DNA of 64,000 bases, taken from positions 1-64,000 of the forward strand of contig CAZAWR010000032.1 in NCBI GenBank assembly GCA_964488865.1, given 5' to 3'. Positions 1 through 8,079 of this stretch are shown here, piece after piece. How positions within the stretch are numbered: the stretch's first letter is position 1; every line of letters begins with the position of its first letter. The translations under genes were made by a program, and so were the position numbers. The stretch is from MWCO01 sp964488865. GTDB lineage: Bacteria; Myxococcota_A; Polyangia; Polyangiales; Polyangiaceae. Under the pieces are notes generated by a model that saw only the letters and a program-made list of their open reading frames with translations, was not told where the DNA came from and searched no databases.

Positions 1-1
1 T

Positions 2-1732
2 GGCAAACGCGTGCAGTGGCAGTCGTTCCGCTACGACTGGCTCGGCAACACCGAGCTCACGGACGACGACGCCCAAGCCTTCTACGACCGCTCGCTCGGC
101 ACGGTGACCAACGATGGGTACAAGCTCGCGGCGGCATCGAACCAGCCGTCGAGCCCACGGCACGGAAGCTTGCATGCCACCTACGACGCGGGGGGGCATC
201 TTCAAACCCTCGCGCTGTCGAGAAACGGGGCGTGCGTGCCGGCGAACAAGTGCGAGCTCCAGCACTTCGCCTACGCATGGGACGAGGTGGGAAGGCTGGT
301 GCGGGCGCGTCGCTGGGACATGTCCAACCCGGACACCGTGCCTCCGGACGCGGAGCTTGTGTTCACGTACGACGCGTCGGACCAGCGGGTGCGAAAGACG
401 TCGGGGGTGCGGCACACGCTGTACGTGTTCGCATCCCTGGAGCTTCGCGGGGCCGAGTACGAGGCTGGGGACTACTCCCAGACGGAGGTCCCTTACCTGT
501 TTGCGAACGGGGTGCGGCTTGCCCGGGTGGTGCATGGCGATTCGACCGGGGTGTATCTCGAGCTTGGGGACCACCTGGGCTCGACGAGCGTGGTTCTCGA
601 CCGCGCGACGGGCGAGTTGGTGCAGCGGGACACGGCGTATGCGTATGGGGCAGCGGAGTCGTCGTACCGGCCGGAGAAGTTCGACGAGTTCCGGGAGGAC
701 TACCGGTTCACGGGCAAGGAGGATGATGTCGAGGTTGGGCTGATCTACTTTGGGAAGCGGTATTACGCTCCGTTGTTGCAGCGGTGGATCTCTCCGGACC
801 CCTTGGCGATTCATGCTCCTGGGGAGGCGGACCTGAACCTTTATGCTTACGTGCATGGGCGGGTTCTCGTGGCTGTGGATCCGGTGGGGTTGGAGGAGGA
901 CGAGGGCACATCTGGCCCCTCCTACGCCCAGACTCAATACGAGGATGGGTCGACTGGGAACGCGGATGGCACTACCACCCCTTCACCACTTCCCCAAAGG
1001 TGCGAGCCAATCCAGGCTCCCACCGGCGGTCCAGCCTGGCGTAACTACCAGGCCAATGGAGGGCAGTACAACCCGCTTGACGACGTTCAGGCTGGGTACG
1101 AGCCTTTCGGTGGCGGTCGGCTGTCGAGTGGGCTGACTGCGGAGGAGAAGGCTGCCGCTACGCTTGCCTATGGCGCTGTAGGGGTGTCCGCTGGTTTTCC
1201 CCCAGCTGCACCGTTCATCGCCATAGGGTATCTGGCTACAAACGCTTCTGACCACACCTCGGCGGAGGGAACACAAGCAACAATGGTCGGTTCGGCTGGG
1301 CTAGTAATGTCCATGCCAGGGTTGCCGAAGATATCTCCTACAAAACCCACTGCGACGGCGACCTCGAAAAGCTTCACTCCGACAGAACCCACAATCGAAG
1401 TTCGCCGCCCGACGCTGGACGAAGGAATCGAAGTCGCCGATGCCCTTGCGTGGGAACGCCAAGCGGTCGAAGCAGTCAAGAAAGGGGGGTACGGCAAGAA
1501 GCCGGCCGTAGTGATAGGTCGTTTCGACCCGCTCACCGACGAGGCCGGGGCATTTGCCAGCAGACCTGGGGCTCATGCAGAAGTCGTGTCGGCTGAAGCG
1601 ATGCCGAACGGGCTCTATTCGAGGCCCATTAGCGTCCGTCTTGGAGACTACGTCGATGTGTGCGTAGGGTGCGAGAATACGTTCGGACGTGGGCCATTCC
1701 CACCCGAAACAACATTCCGAAGTGATCGATGA
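2..1732 (+). CDS. RHS polymorphic toxin, C-terminal part, deaminase-like tip
   Basis: This is the 3' part of an RHS-family contact or secreted toxin; the frame is open at the left window edge, so the delivery and most shell regions lie outside. The 576 visible residues hold an RHS core (about 1-295) with YD-type repeats and the conserved core end (FGKRYYAPLLQRW, LNLYAYV, DPVGL). An Ala-rich hydrophobic stretch follows, then a tip domain (about 480-576). The tip has HAE and, about 30 residues later, CVGC, the zinc-ligand pattern of cytidine-deaminase-fold toxins such as the YwqJ-like group. It probably deaminates a base in a target cell. The gene directly downstream is the expected antidote. 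RHS assignment is firm; the deaminase call rests on the two motifs. Confidence 0.85.
   Translation, partial: GKRVQWQSFRYDWLGNTELTDDDAQAFYDRSLGTVTNDGYKLAAASNQPSSPRHGSLHATYDAGGHLQTLALSRNGACVPANKCELQHFAYAWDEVGRLVRARRWDMSNPDTVPPDAELVFTYDASDQRVRKTSGVRHTLYVFASLELRGAEYEAGDYSQTEVPYLFANGVRLARVVHGDSTGVYLELGDHLGSTSVVLDRATGELVQRDTAYAYGAAESSYRPEKFDEFREDYRFTGKEDDVEVGLIYFGKRYYAPLLQRWISPDPLAIHAPGEADLNLYAYVHGRVLVAVDPVGLEEDEGTSGPSYAQTQYEDGSTGNADGTTTPSPLPQRCEPIQAPTGGPAWRNYQANGGQYNPLDDVQAGYEPFGGGRLSSGLTAEEKAAATLAYGAVGVSAGFPPAAPFIAIGYLATNASDHTSAEGTQATMVGSAGLVMSMPGLPKISPTKPTATATSKSFTPTEPTIEVRRPTLDEGIEVADALAWERQAVEAVKKGGYGKKPAVVIGRFDPLTDEAGAFASRPGAHAEVVSAEAMPNGLYSRPISVRLGDYVDVCVGCENTFGRGPFPPETTFRSDR
707..892 (+). 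repeat. RHS core-end direct repeat, copy 1
   Basis: A 186-bp segment encoding the conserved end of the RHS core (from FTGKEDDVEVGL to DPVGL). It recurs at 4536-4721 with the same length and no gaps, differing mostly at synonymous positions. It marks the point at which toxin tips are exchanged. Confidence 0.9.
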
Positions 1733-1745
1733 TGGGGAGGGTGTG

Positions 1746-2321
1746 ATGTGGGAAGTCGAGTGCCACGATTGGGATACACTGGATGGCTTCGAAAGACCCA
1801 AGGACGTTCCACGTCTGCTTGAGAAAGTGCTCAGATCCAGCAACAGCAATCAAGAAGAGTGGAGAGTCCCGCTTAGCTTGCTGGAAGCCTATGCTTCGGA
1901 CTTGGGTCTTCCATCGGAGGCGACGAAGGACGTTGTTGCCTGCCTCGTCGCCGTTGCGATTCGCTCCGAGGGCCGGAAGCGGTCAGAGTTACTAGGACTG
2001 TTGGCCGAGGTAACGTCTGGTCGAGGTGTTGAGGAGTACAACTCCTGCCAATTGACGTGGCTTCGTGCGGCTGCTCGCGAACTCGTGTACGCATTGCATA
2101 CATGGACCCAACTCGCAGAGTCATCCTCCGCAGAGGATGCCGTCGCATGTGCCGAGATCTTGACGAACTGTGCCATCTACGTATCTGAGATTGAGCCGAG
2201 GGTCCTGAAATACCTGCGGCTGCTCGCTGCGGATAGACCAGAACTGAGGGACGAGATCGTTGCACTGTTGGCCACACTCAACGAGACTAAGCAGGTCTTG
2301 AGCAAGCGGGAGCATGTGTAG
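1746..2321 (+). CDS. Putative immunity protein to the deaminase-like RHS tip
   Basis: No named family is recognised. The 191-residue product is soluble, acidic and predicted largely helical, with Leu/Ala-rich helices suggestive of a HEAT-like or other alpha-solenoid fold. The start is placed at ATG 1746, because GGGGAGGG sits just upstream (1734-1741); the frame is open further upstream inside the toxin gene but has no comparable ribosome site. It begins 13 bases after the RHS stop codon, the standard position for a cognate immunity gene in RHS loci. Its role as the inhibitor of the preceding tip is inferred from position and size. Confidence 0.7.
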   Translation: MWEVECHDWDTLDGFERPKDVPRLLEKVLRSSNSNQEEWRVPLSLLEAYASDLGLPSEATKDVVACLVAVAIRSEGRKRSELLGLLAEVTSGRGVEEYNSCQLTWLRAAARELVYALHTWTQLAESSSAEDAVACAEILTNCAIYVSEIEPRVLKYLRLLAADRPELRDEIVALLATLNETKQVLSKREHV

Positions 2322-2570
2322 TGGTGCGGTGAACATCTCCCTCGAAACGGGAGTATCGAGCACTTGAATGGGGCCGAACCAGCCCTGCCTCGTCCCCGCC
2401 CCCCACTCCCCCCACGAGGAGCCGTGCGGTGTCCGTGCGTGGGGAAGAGACGGGGTGCAGGAGGTTGTGGGACGGGTTGAAAAGGTAACCGTGCGGTTCC
2501 TGGCCGTTCCAGAACCCTTCCCTTGCGGGACATCATTCCAACCACGAAGATTCGAGCACTTGGCCCCCCC

Positions 2571-2878
2571 TCACGGGCATACCGTTTTCGGGACACCTTG
2601 AAGTGCCCGATGAAGGGTGCTCGCCCCAACCTTCATCTGCTTCGCCACGTCACGAAGGCTCATGCCTTCATGACGGAGGCGAAGGGCGGCATCAAGATCG
2701 AGCCTGGCCTTGGGCCTTCCGAGACGGATGCCCCTGGCCCGAGCGTGCTCCAGCCCCGCCCTGGTTCTCTCGACGATACGCACCCGTTCCTGTTCAGCAA
2801 CCCACCCGAAGACGGCGATCAAGAGGGAGCGTACGGGGCCGCCCATATCGAGCCACGGCTCCTTGACTCCACCGTGGG
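2571..2878 (-). pseudogene. Serine resolvase/invertase remnant, C-terminal half
   Basis: On the minus strand this stretch encodes the end of a small serine recombinase: EPWLD, then GWVAEQERVRIVERTRAGL (the long E-helix), a GRP linker and a helix-turn-helix (LRDVAKQMKVGASTLHRAL). The catalytic N-terminal domain with the nucleophilic serine is missing. Homology stops abruptly near 2878, where an unrelated plus-strand fragment begins. It cannot be an active recombinase. The natural stop codon at 2571-2573 is intact, so only the 5' part was lost. The frame stays open to 2999 but that extension is antisense to the neighbouring fragment. Confidence 0.75.
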
Positions 2879-2879
2879 C

Positions 2880-3272
2880 ATTGACCATGGCGACTTCCGC
2901 TTCACCCGCCGGATGCTGCGAGAACACGTCGGGTGGGGCCAGACCCAGCTTCGTGTCCACCTGGGAAGGCTCGTCGAGATGGAGTACATCTTGGCCCATC
3001 GGGCCGGATCCGGCGGAACTCTCTACGAGCTTGCCTGGTCAGGAGAAGGCCAGGACGGCTCCCCCTTCATCGTAGGACTCTCCGAGCCGTCAAGCTTGGC
3101 GGCGCGAGATCGGGCCAAGAGCGGGCCGGTATCGGTGGGGTGGGTGCAGGCTGTGGAATCGGTCGAAAAGGCCAAGGAAGTGGCTTCGAATCGTGATCCA
3201 GATGGTCATGACCCCAAGAAACCGCACCGGGGGTCAGGGAAGAAATGCCGTCGTAGTGAGGGGCAGGGCTGA
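2880..3272 (+). pseudogene. Winged-helix accessory protein remnant upstream of integrase
   Basis: The readable part (from about 2889) contains a winged-helix-like segment: FTRRMLREHVGW, then QLRVHLGRLVEMEYILAHR and a glycine-rich wing leading to LYEL. This resembles the C-terminal DNA-binding module of genes that commonly precede tyrosine integrases in mobile elements (recalled from family knowledge). Its 5' part is cut where the serine-recombinase remnant begins. The stop TGA (3270-3272) overlaps the integrase ATG (3272-3274), so the two were translationally coupled. It may be non-functional for lack of its N-terminus and of a clear start. Confidence 0.55.
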
Positions 3273-4369
3273 TGCCGCCAAGGAAGGGTAGCCACCGTCG
3301 CGAACAACGTGTCATCGGTGACCCAGGCGTCAAGGATGGCTTCTTCACCTGGGTCGGCAAGCACCTTGAATGGTTGCAGATCCGGAACTTCAGCCCAAGG
3401 ACGGTGGGCAACCGGCGATCCTATCTCGCGTTTCTCGTGGACTGGCTGGCCGTCAGGGGGATCGCTCGTCCCCACGAGGTCACCAAGCCGATCCTCGAAC
3501 GCTACCAGCGTCACCTGTACTACTTGAGGCAGCGGGATGGACGTCCCCTATCGTTTCGAGCCCAACACCAAAGGCTCGTAGCTGTCAGGGCATTCTTCCG
3601 GTGGCTCGGGAAACAGAATGCCATTCAGGCGAACCCAGCTTCCGAGATCGAGCTTCCGAGATTGCCACACAGGTTGCCCCCGCCCGTATTGACCCACAGC
3701 GAAGTTGAGGCGGTCATGGCCCAGACCGACCTGGGATCACCCGTGGGAGTGAGAGACCGAGCCATGCTGGAAGTCTTCTACTCGACGGGGGTGAGACGAA
3801 GCGAGCTTGCGAACCTGCACCTTGTAGACCTTGACGGCGAACGTGGAACGCTGACGATCCGAGAGGGCAAGGGCAAGAGAGACCGTGTCGTCCCCATCGG
3901 CGACCGAGCCATCCACTGGATCACCAAGTACCTCGAAGATGTCCGGCCTGGATGGGCACTCCATCCCGATGAAGGGGTGCTCTTCCTGAGCACGCTTGGT
4001 GAGGGACTCGACGTGGACTGGCTGAGCAAGATCGCCAAGGGCTACATCCTCGCTGCTGACGTGGGCAAGACAGGGGCGTGTCATGCCTTCCGTCACGCCA
4101 TGGCAACTGCCATGTTGGATGCGGGGGCGGACATCCGATCCATCCAGGAGATCCTGGGGCACGCCAGTCTGGAGTCCACCCAAGTCTACACCAGGGTTTC
4201 GATCCGAAGGCTTCAGGCGGTTCATGCCGCAACCCACCCTGGTGCCCTTCTACAAGGTCAAGAACGGCCCTTGAAGTCCGACCAACCGGAGCCCCAAGAA
4301 GACCCAGAGACGGTCCTCTTGGCCGCCCTGGAAGCTGAATCAGAAGACGACCCCGAAGACATGGGGTGA
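3272..4369 (+). CDS. Tyrosine recombinase/integrase (XerC/D-like)
   Basis: A full-length 365-residue tyrosine recombinase. An N-terminal SAM-like core-binding domain spans about 25-125. The catalytic domain shows R175 (GVRRSEL), K202 (EGKGKRDRVVP), H271 and R274 (HAFRH), H297 (ILGHASL) and the nucleophile Y306 (STQVYTRV). All six catalytic positions are present, so it is probably active in DNA strand exchange. It is coupled by a TGATG overlap to the truncated winged-helix gene upstream and sits between two RHS tip cassettes. The acidic C-terminal tail (about 330-365) is unusual but not unique. It may have mobilised or rearranged this locus. Confidence 0.93.
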   Translation: MPPRKGSHRREQRVIGDPGVKDGFFTWVGKHLEWLQIRNFSPRTVGNRRSYLAFLVDWLAVRGIARPHEVTKPILERYQRHLYYLRQRDGRPLSFRAQHQRLVAVRAFFRWLGKQNAIQANPASEIELPRLPHRLPPPVLTHSEVEAVMAQTDLGSPVGVRDRAMLEVFYSTGVRRSELANLHLVDLDGERGTLTIREGKGKRDRVVPIGDRAIHWITKYLEDVRPGWALHPDEGVLFLSTLGEGLDVDWLSKIAKGYILAADVGKTGACHAFRHAMATAMLDAGADIRSIQEILGHASLESTQVYTRVSIRRLQAVHAATHPGALLQGQERPLKSDQPEPQEDPETVLLAALEAESEDDPEDMG

Positions 4370-4475
4370 TGCTCACCTCGGGCTTGCCCCTGGGGCGAAG
4401 CCTGTTGTAGTCTTCGAACTCGCACCGGGGATTTTTCTTCGGAATCCCCGACTGCACCTGGTCTTTCTCATCTGA

Positions 4476-5648
4476 ATGCCCTATCCCATCGGGGATTTCT
4501 GCCCTGTCGGCTACGAAGGGACGGCAGACCACTGTTTCACGGGCAAGGAGGACGATGTCGAGGTTGGGCTGATTTACTTTGGGAAGCGGTATTACGCTCC
4601 TTTGCTTCAGAGGTGGATCTCGGCGGATCCTTTGGCCGTGCATGCTCCGGGCGAGGCCGACCTGAACCTTTATGCTTATGTGCATGGGAAGGTTCTTGTT
4701 GCGGTTGATCCGGTGGGGTTGCAGGAGGCACCTGAGGGAGAGTCGATCCCTGGCGGGGTAGCACCGGGGCCGACAGGCGGGACGCCAATGGAACGGGAGG
4801 TTCCGACCGGAGGAAAGACTGCTTCGCCCGCTCCGGATTCCAGTGGTGACTGGCTGCACAACTTGTACTCGGGCATCGCCCAGGCGTTCTACAAGGACAA
4901 CCCCTCTCCGATTCCCTCCGGCGAACACCTGGAAGGCCTACGCCAGCTCCATCAAGGTGCGGACCAGGAGGTGATGCGGGGTGGAACGAACTTCACCACC
5001 GACTTCACGAAGAAGGGTGCGGCGACGGCCGCCGGCATTCCGGTGGCAGCAGGTGCCGGGGCCTTGACCGTTGCATACGGGCCACCTTTGGCTCTAGCAG
5101 GGGGGCAACAACTGGCCCTTCGGTTGCCGACGATAGCGGGGGTCGTCCACGACTACGCCTTGGCAGAGGCTGGGCTGGCGGGCGGAGGGCTGGCTTGGAA
5201 GAGCGTAGCTTCCGAGACTCCCCCTGGCGCGGCGGCGACAGCCGAAGACGCTGGGGAGTGGTTCTACCGGGCCATGTCACAGAAGGAGTTCAAGCGGGTC
5301 ACAGACGCGGGAGGACTCGTGACACGTTCGGAGGGCAACTCGTATGTGGGTGTGACGCGGAGCCTTCAGTATGCGTTGTCTCTTGCTTCTCGAAAAGGTG
5401 GGTCTGGCAAGTACCCCGTGGTCGTGGGGTTCCAAGTTCAGAAAGGAACGGCCCGTGCGTTGCAGGGGCTCGGAGCCACCCACCCGTCGGCGGCAGGAGC
5501 ATTTCCGGGCCGCCCCGCCTTCACGACCGGCTCGTCAGCGGTCCAACTGAAGCTCGAAGCCAACGGCGTGCTGAGCTACGGCTTGGGGTCAAGCTCAACC
5601 GGATTGACCTTGTTCAACAACGCAATCACCAGCTTCCAGAGGTTCTAG
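4476..5648 (+). CDS. Orphan RHS core end plus second toxin tip
   Basis: A displaced RHS C-terminal cassette of 390 residues. After about 20 unrelated residues it carries only the core end (FTGKEDDVEVGL to DPVGL), near-identical to the upstream RHS gene, and then a different tip. The tip has an Ala/Gly hydrophobic segment (about 165-225) and a terminal domain beginning EWFYRAMSQKEF. That pattern, with later YALSLAS and an ending near LFNNAITSF, matches a recurrent RHS tip type and loosely resembles ADP-ribosyltransferase folds. There is no signal, shell or delivery region, so it is probably a silent tip that becomes active after recombination onto the main RHS gene. The start at 4476 is uncertain. 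Confidence 0.75.
   Translation: MPYPIGDFCPVGYEGTADHCFTGKEDDVEVGLIYFGKRYYAPLLQRWISADPLAVHAPGEADLNLYAYVHGKVLVAVDPVGLQEAPEGESIPGGVAPGPTGGTPMEREVPTGGKTASPAPDSSGDWLHNLYSGIAQAFYKDNPSPIPSGEHLEGLRQLHQGADQEVMRGGTNFTTDFTKKGAATAAGIPVAAGAGALTVAYGPPLALAGGQQLALRLPTIAGVVHDYALAEAGLAGGGLAWKSVASETPPGAAATAEDAGEWFYRAMSQKEFKRVTDAGGLVTRSEGNSYVGVTRSLQYALSLASRKGGSGKYPVVVGFQVQKGTARALQGLGATHPSAAGAFPGRPAFTTGSSAVQLKLEANGVLSYGLGSSSTGLTLFNNAITSFQRF
4536..4721 (+). repeat. RHS core-end direct repeat, copy 2
   Basis: Second copy of the 186-bp RHS core end found at 707-892. Homologous recombination between the two copies would replace the first toxin tip by the second and delete the intervening integrase region. Confidence 0.9.
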
Positions 5649-5649
5649 G

Positions 5650-6165
5650 ATGGACACGGCTGAAAAGATCCGGTCATTCTTGGCTGCTATTCAAGTAGCA
5701 TCAGATGCAGAACCCCTACTCGACGATTTCAGGAGATGGGCAGTCGGGCTTCCGAATCCGAGCGCCCAGGTCGCAGACTTGTTGAGGTCGCTCGCCGTTA
5801 CCCGTGAGTGGGGATTCGGGGCACTGCTGCTCGCCGTGGCGCATTCTCACCCAGACCCGGCCTACGTTGAGCCCTTGTGTGCCATACTGGACTTACAGGA
5901 CGACTTCGCCCCCAATGAACAGGTGGTGGACTTGCTTGCTGTCTTGCGGCACTCGGATGCAGTGCCGAGCCTGACTCGTGCGCTTCACTCTGGCCTTCCG
6001 TCAGACACGTTCAGGCACCTTCAACTGAAGTGTATTGGCGCATTGGCCGAGGTTGGCACACCGGACGCTATCTCGGTGTTGCAGAACATAGCAACAGCTA
6101 CGACCGGTGAACTGGCCGACGAGGCGCGACTTGTTTTGTCGGAACTTGCGGGACTTGCGAGGTAG
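5650..6165 (+). CDS. HEAT-like putative immunity protein
   Basis: A 171-residue helical protein with repeated Leu/Ala helices and a final HEAT-like unit (ALAEVGTPDAISVLQNIA). Its ATG lies one base after the stop codon of the orphan RHS tip. That spacing and size fit a cognate immunity protein for the second tip. HEAT or PBS-type repeats are known in other immunity proteins. There is no signal peptide, so it would act in the cytoplasm. The specific toxin partner is inferred from adjacency. Confidence 0.7.
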   Translation: MDTAEKIRSFLAAIQVASDAEPLLDDFRRWAVGLPNPSAQVADLLRSLAVTREWGFGALLLAVAHSHPDPAYVEPLCAILDLQDDFAPNEQVVDLLAVLRHSDAVPSLTRALHSGLPSDTFRHLQLKCIGALAEVGTPDAISVLQNIATATTGELADEARLVLSELAGLAR

Positions 6166-6219
6166 CCCAACTCGTCGCCCCGTGCTCGTGCCGTCGGGGT
6201 GCGTGGGGACGACGTTGGG
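6166..6219 (+). terminator. GC-rich stem-loop after the orphan immunity gene
   Basis: Directly after the immunity gene stop codon, CCCAACTCGTCGCCCC (6166-6181) can pair with GGGGACGACGTTGGG (6205-6219) with one or two mismatches. There is no T-run, so it is either a weak terminator or a transcript-stabilising hairpin. Confidence 0.4.
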
Positions 6220-6231
6220 TTGGGCTCGGGC

Positions 6232-6480
6232 TCAGACGGCCTCCCTCGACTCCGTCATGGCCCGAATCTGACACGGCACGAAGGGCTTTCCGGCCCTGGA
6301 CATGTGGCCCCTTCCGGCAAGCTCATCGGAGACGCGACGGAGGGAAAGTCCCTGTGAACGAAGCTCCCCAGCCAGGGCGATGACATGTTGCTCGTTGTCG
6401 ATGGGTTCGAGGTTCCCGCGCTCCACCACCCTGAACCCGTACTTGGGCTTACCGCCCGTGTACATGTTCAGCGATGCCAT
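6232..6480 (-). pseudogene. Serine recombinase remnant (Recombinase-domain C-terminus)
   Basis: On the minus strand this short segment reads like the end of a larger serine recombinase: YTGGKPKYGFRVVE, an acidic spacer, then LRSQGLSLRRVSDELAGRGH and GKPFVPCQIRAM. These match the conserved pattern of the Recombinase domain and its helix-turn-helix. The catalytic domain is absent and upstream sequence in this frame is not recombinase-like. It is a second recombinase fragment in this island, unrelated in subtype to the one at 2571-2878. Confidence 0.65.
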
Positions 6481-6586
6481 GTGAGGTGCGGCTCCAGATG
6501 GGCCCCGAACGTTAACGGTTTCGATTTCGGCTGCCGTGCAAGGTGTGCGACTCGTTCGTGCTGCTGGCTGCTGCTCGGAGGTCGTG

Positions 6587-6775
6587 ATGAGGCAGGAGTA
6601 TCTCACCACGGAGCAGGCTGCTGTGATTCTGGGTCTCGATCCTGAGGCGCTGCGAGCGCGAGCGAGACGAGCGGCGAGGCGCGAGGGGAGATCGACGGTT
6701 GCCCGCCTCGGAGGTGGGGTTACCGCCGTCAAGTTCGGTCAGTCGTGGCGTTTCCGAGTCGTCCTCGTCGAGTGA
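6587..6775 (+). CDS. Excisionase-like helix-turn-helix protein
   Basis: A 62-residue protein beginning with a MerR/excisionase-type helix-turn-helix (YLTTEQAAVILGLDPEALRARARRA), then a basic linker and a short strand-rich end (VKFGQSWRF). The ATG at 6587 is preceded by GGAGG a few bases upstream, which decides the start over longer in-frame options. It lies 65 bases upstream of the integrase in the same direction, the usual order for a DNA-bending recombination directionality factor. Such proteins bind attachment sites and steer integrase toward excision. The role is inferred from fold and position. Confidence 0.65.
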   Translation: MRQEYLTTEQAAVILGLDPEALRARARRAARREGRSTVARLGGGVTAVKFGQSWRFRVVLVE

Positions 6776-6840
6776 CGACGCCGTGTCGGGTCACGTCTCG
6801 TTGCGCTACGATCCGGGCGGTCGTGTGTGTTTGACCGCCC

Positions 6841-7830
6841 ATGGAGGCTGCGGAGGCAGAGGCGACACGCCGGTGGCTCAGCTATCTCAACGATGGCACG
6901 CCGGAGCTTCCCGATGAACGACCGGTCAAGGCAAGCACGGTGCAGGCCTTCATCGATTCGTATTTCTCGCCCGTGTACATGGAGACCGCGTACACGGCCG
7001 GCAGTCGACGCGCGTACAAATCACACATCAAGGATATCGAGGCGCACTACGGGCACCTGCGATTCGACCAGATTTCGCAGGCTCACCATCAACTGTTTCT
7101 TCAGCGAATCACGGGTCGTGGAGTTCAGGCGCGAAAGCCCATGGCTCTTCTTCGCACTCTACTGAAGCAGGCAGCGGAGACCAAGCATTCGCCGGTCGTC
7201 GTTCCACTGCCGCCGCTACCCAAGCAACCTTACCGCGAGATCGATCTGCCATCGGACGAAACGGTTGCGGCGTGTTTCGCGGAGGCGTCCGGTTACTTGC
7301 GGCATGCCATCGTGCTCGGAGCCTGCTGCGGGCTCCGCAAGGGCGAGGTGAGGGCCCTGCGCGTCGGCGACATCGATCGGCATGCGGGTTGGGTCTCGGT
7401 TTGCCGAGCCTACTCGGAGGCCGACATCAAAACCCCGAAGAGTGGCGACGAGCGGCGCGTCAGGATCTACGCCGAGATGTTCGGTTGCGAACCTTTCGCG
7501 ATGCTGGACGAGGCCTGCAAAGGGCGCGGACGCGATGCATCCGTGCTGCGTGGCCCCAGTGGTGACGCGCCATGCGCCGTGTCGATCGACGTGGCGCTGC
7601 ATCGGCTGCAGCGGCGGCTCGGTGCGCCCGAGCACAGGTTCAACTGCTTTCGGCACTGGTTTGCGACCACGCTGCTGCGGCGCCGCGTCAGCATCGAGGC
7701 GGTCCGACGGATGATGGGTCATTCCTCGCTGGCCGTGACCCAGCGCTACCTTCATCTCATCGGCACCGATTATGACCCGGCTCCCTCATCGTCGGGCCAA
7801 CCCCTGTTCGCCCTCAAAACGGGCGACTGA
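6841..7830 (+). CDS. Tyrosine integrase with variant HxxR box
   Basis: A 329-residue tyrosine recombinase. Core-binding domain about 30-120; catalytic residues R166 (GLRKGEV), K200 (TPKSGDERRV), R271, H294 (MMGHSSL) and Y303 (QRYLHL). The first histidine of the usual HxxR is replaced by asparagine (N268 in FNCFRHWF), a tolerated but uncommon change. An in-frame stop at 6832-6834 forces the start to ATG 6841, which lacks a clear Shine-Dalgarno site. It is paired with the excisionase-like gene just upstream. It looks like the integrase of a separate small element; no att repeats were identified. Confidence 0.88.
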   Translation: MEAAEAEATRRWLSYLNDGTPELPDERPVKASTVQAFIDSYFSPVYMETAYTAGSRRAYKSHIKDIEAHYGHLRFDQISQAHHQLFLQRITGRGVQARKPMALLRTLLKQAAETKHSPVVVPLPPLPKQPYREIDLPSDETVAACFAEASGYLRHAIVLGACCGLRKGEVRALRVGDIDRHAGWVSVCRAYSEADIKTPKSGDERRVRIYAEMFGCEPFAMLDEACKGRGRDASVLRGPSGDAPCAVSIDVALHRLQRRLGAPEHRFNCFRHWFATTLLRRRVSIEAVRRMMGHSSLAVTQRYLHLIGTDYDPAPSSSGQPLFALKTGD

Positions 7831-8034
7831 CGAGCCGCACAAAGTCCCGAAACGCACATCACCCTTGTTTTCTCGACCCCCTGGAGCACCACTCCGAGCA
7901 CCGGAGTGGACGGAGGCCAGCTCTCCAGCTCTGCTTGCGGAGTCCACGGAGGACGACGAAGCCGAAGGCGCAGTCGACAGAGAACCAGGAATGGCTCGTA
8001 CAGGCACGAATCGCACGGGCTGATTCCGCACAGC

Positions 8035-8066
8035 CTTCTGTGCCTTCTGCGTCCTCTGTGGTTTTC
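8035..8066. repeat. Dispersed intergenic repeat A, copy 1
   Basis: Contains CTTCTGTGCCTTCTGCGTCC followed by TCTGTGGTTTTC. Near-identical copies occur at 10779-10812 and 18631-18663, with a diverged copy at 23453-23483. All lie in intergenic DNA. Confidence 0.8.
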
Positions 8067-8079
8067 TGACAGGTCCCCG

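Noticed and set aside
2400..2470. Sequence with a faint group II intron-like GAGCCGTGCGG word
   Set aside because: The expected domain V/VI hairpin cannot be drawn, so nothing beyond GC-rich intergenic DNA is supported.
4380..4500. Minus-strand phrase EDYNRLRP resembling IS3-type transposase ends
   Set aside because: Only a few residues match, no DDE motif or terminal repeats are present.
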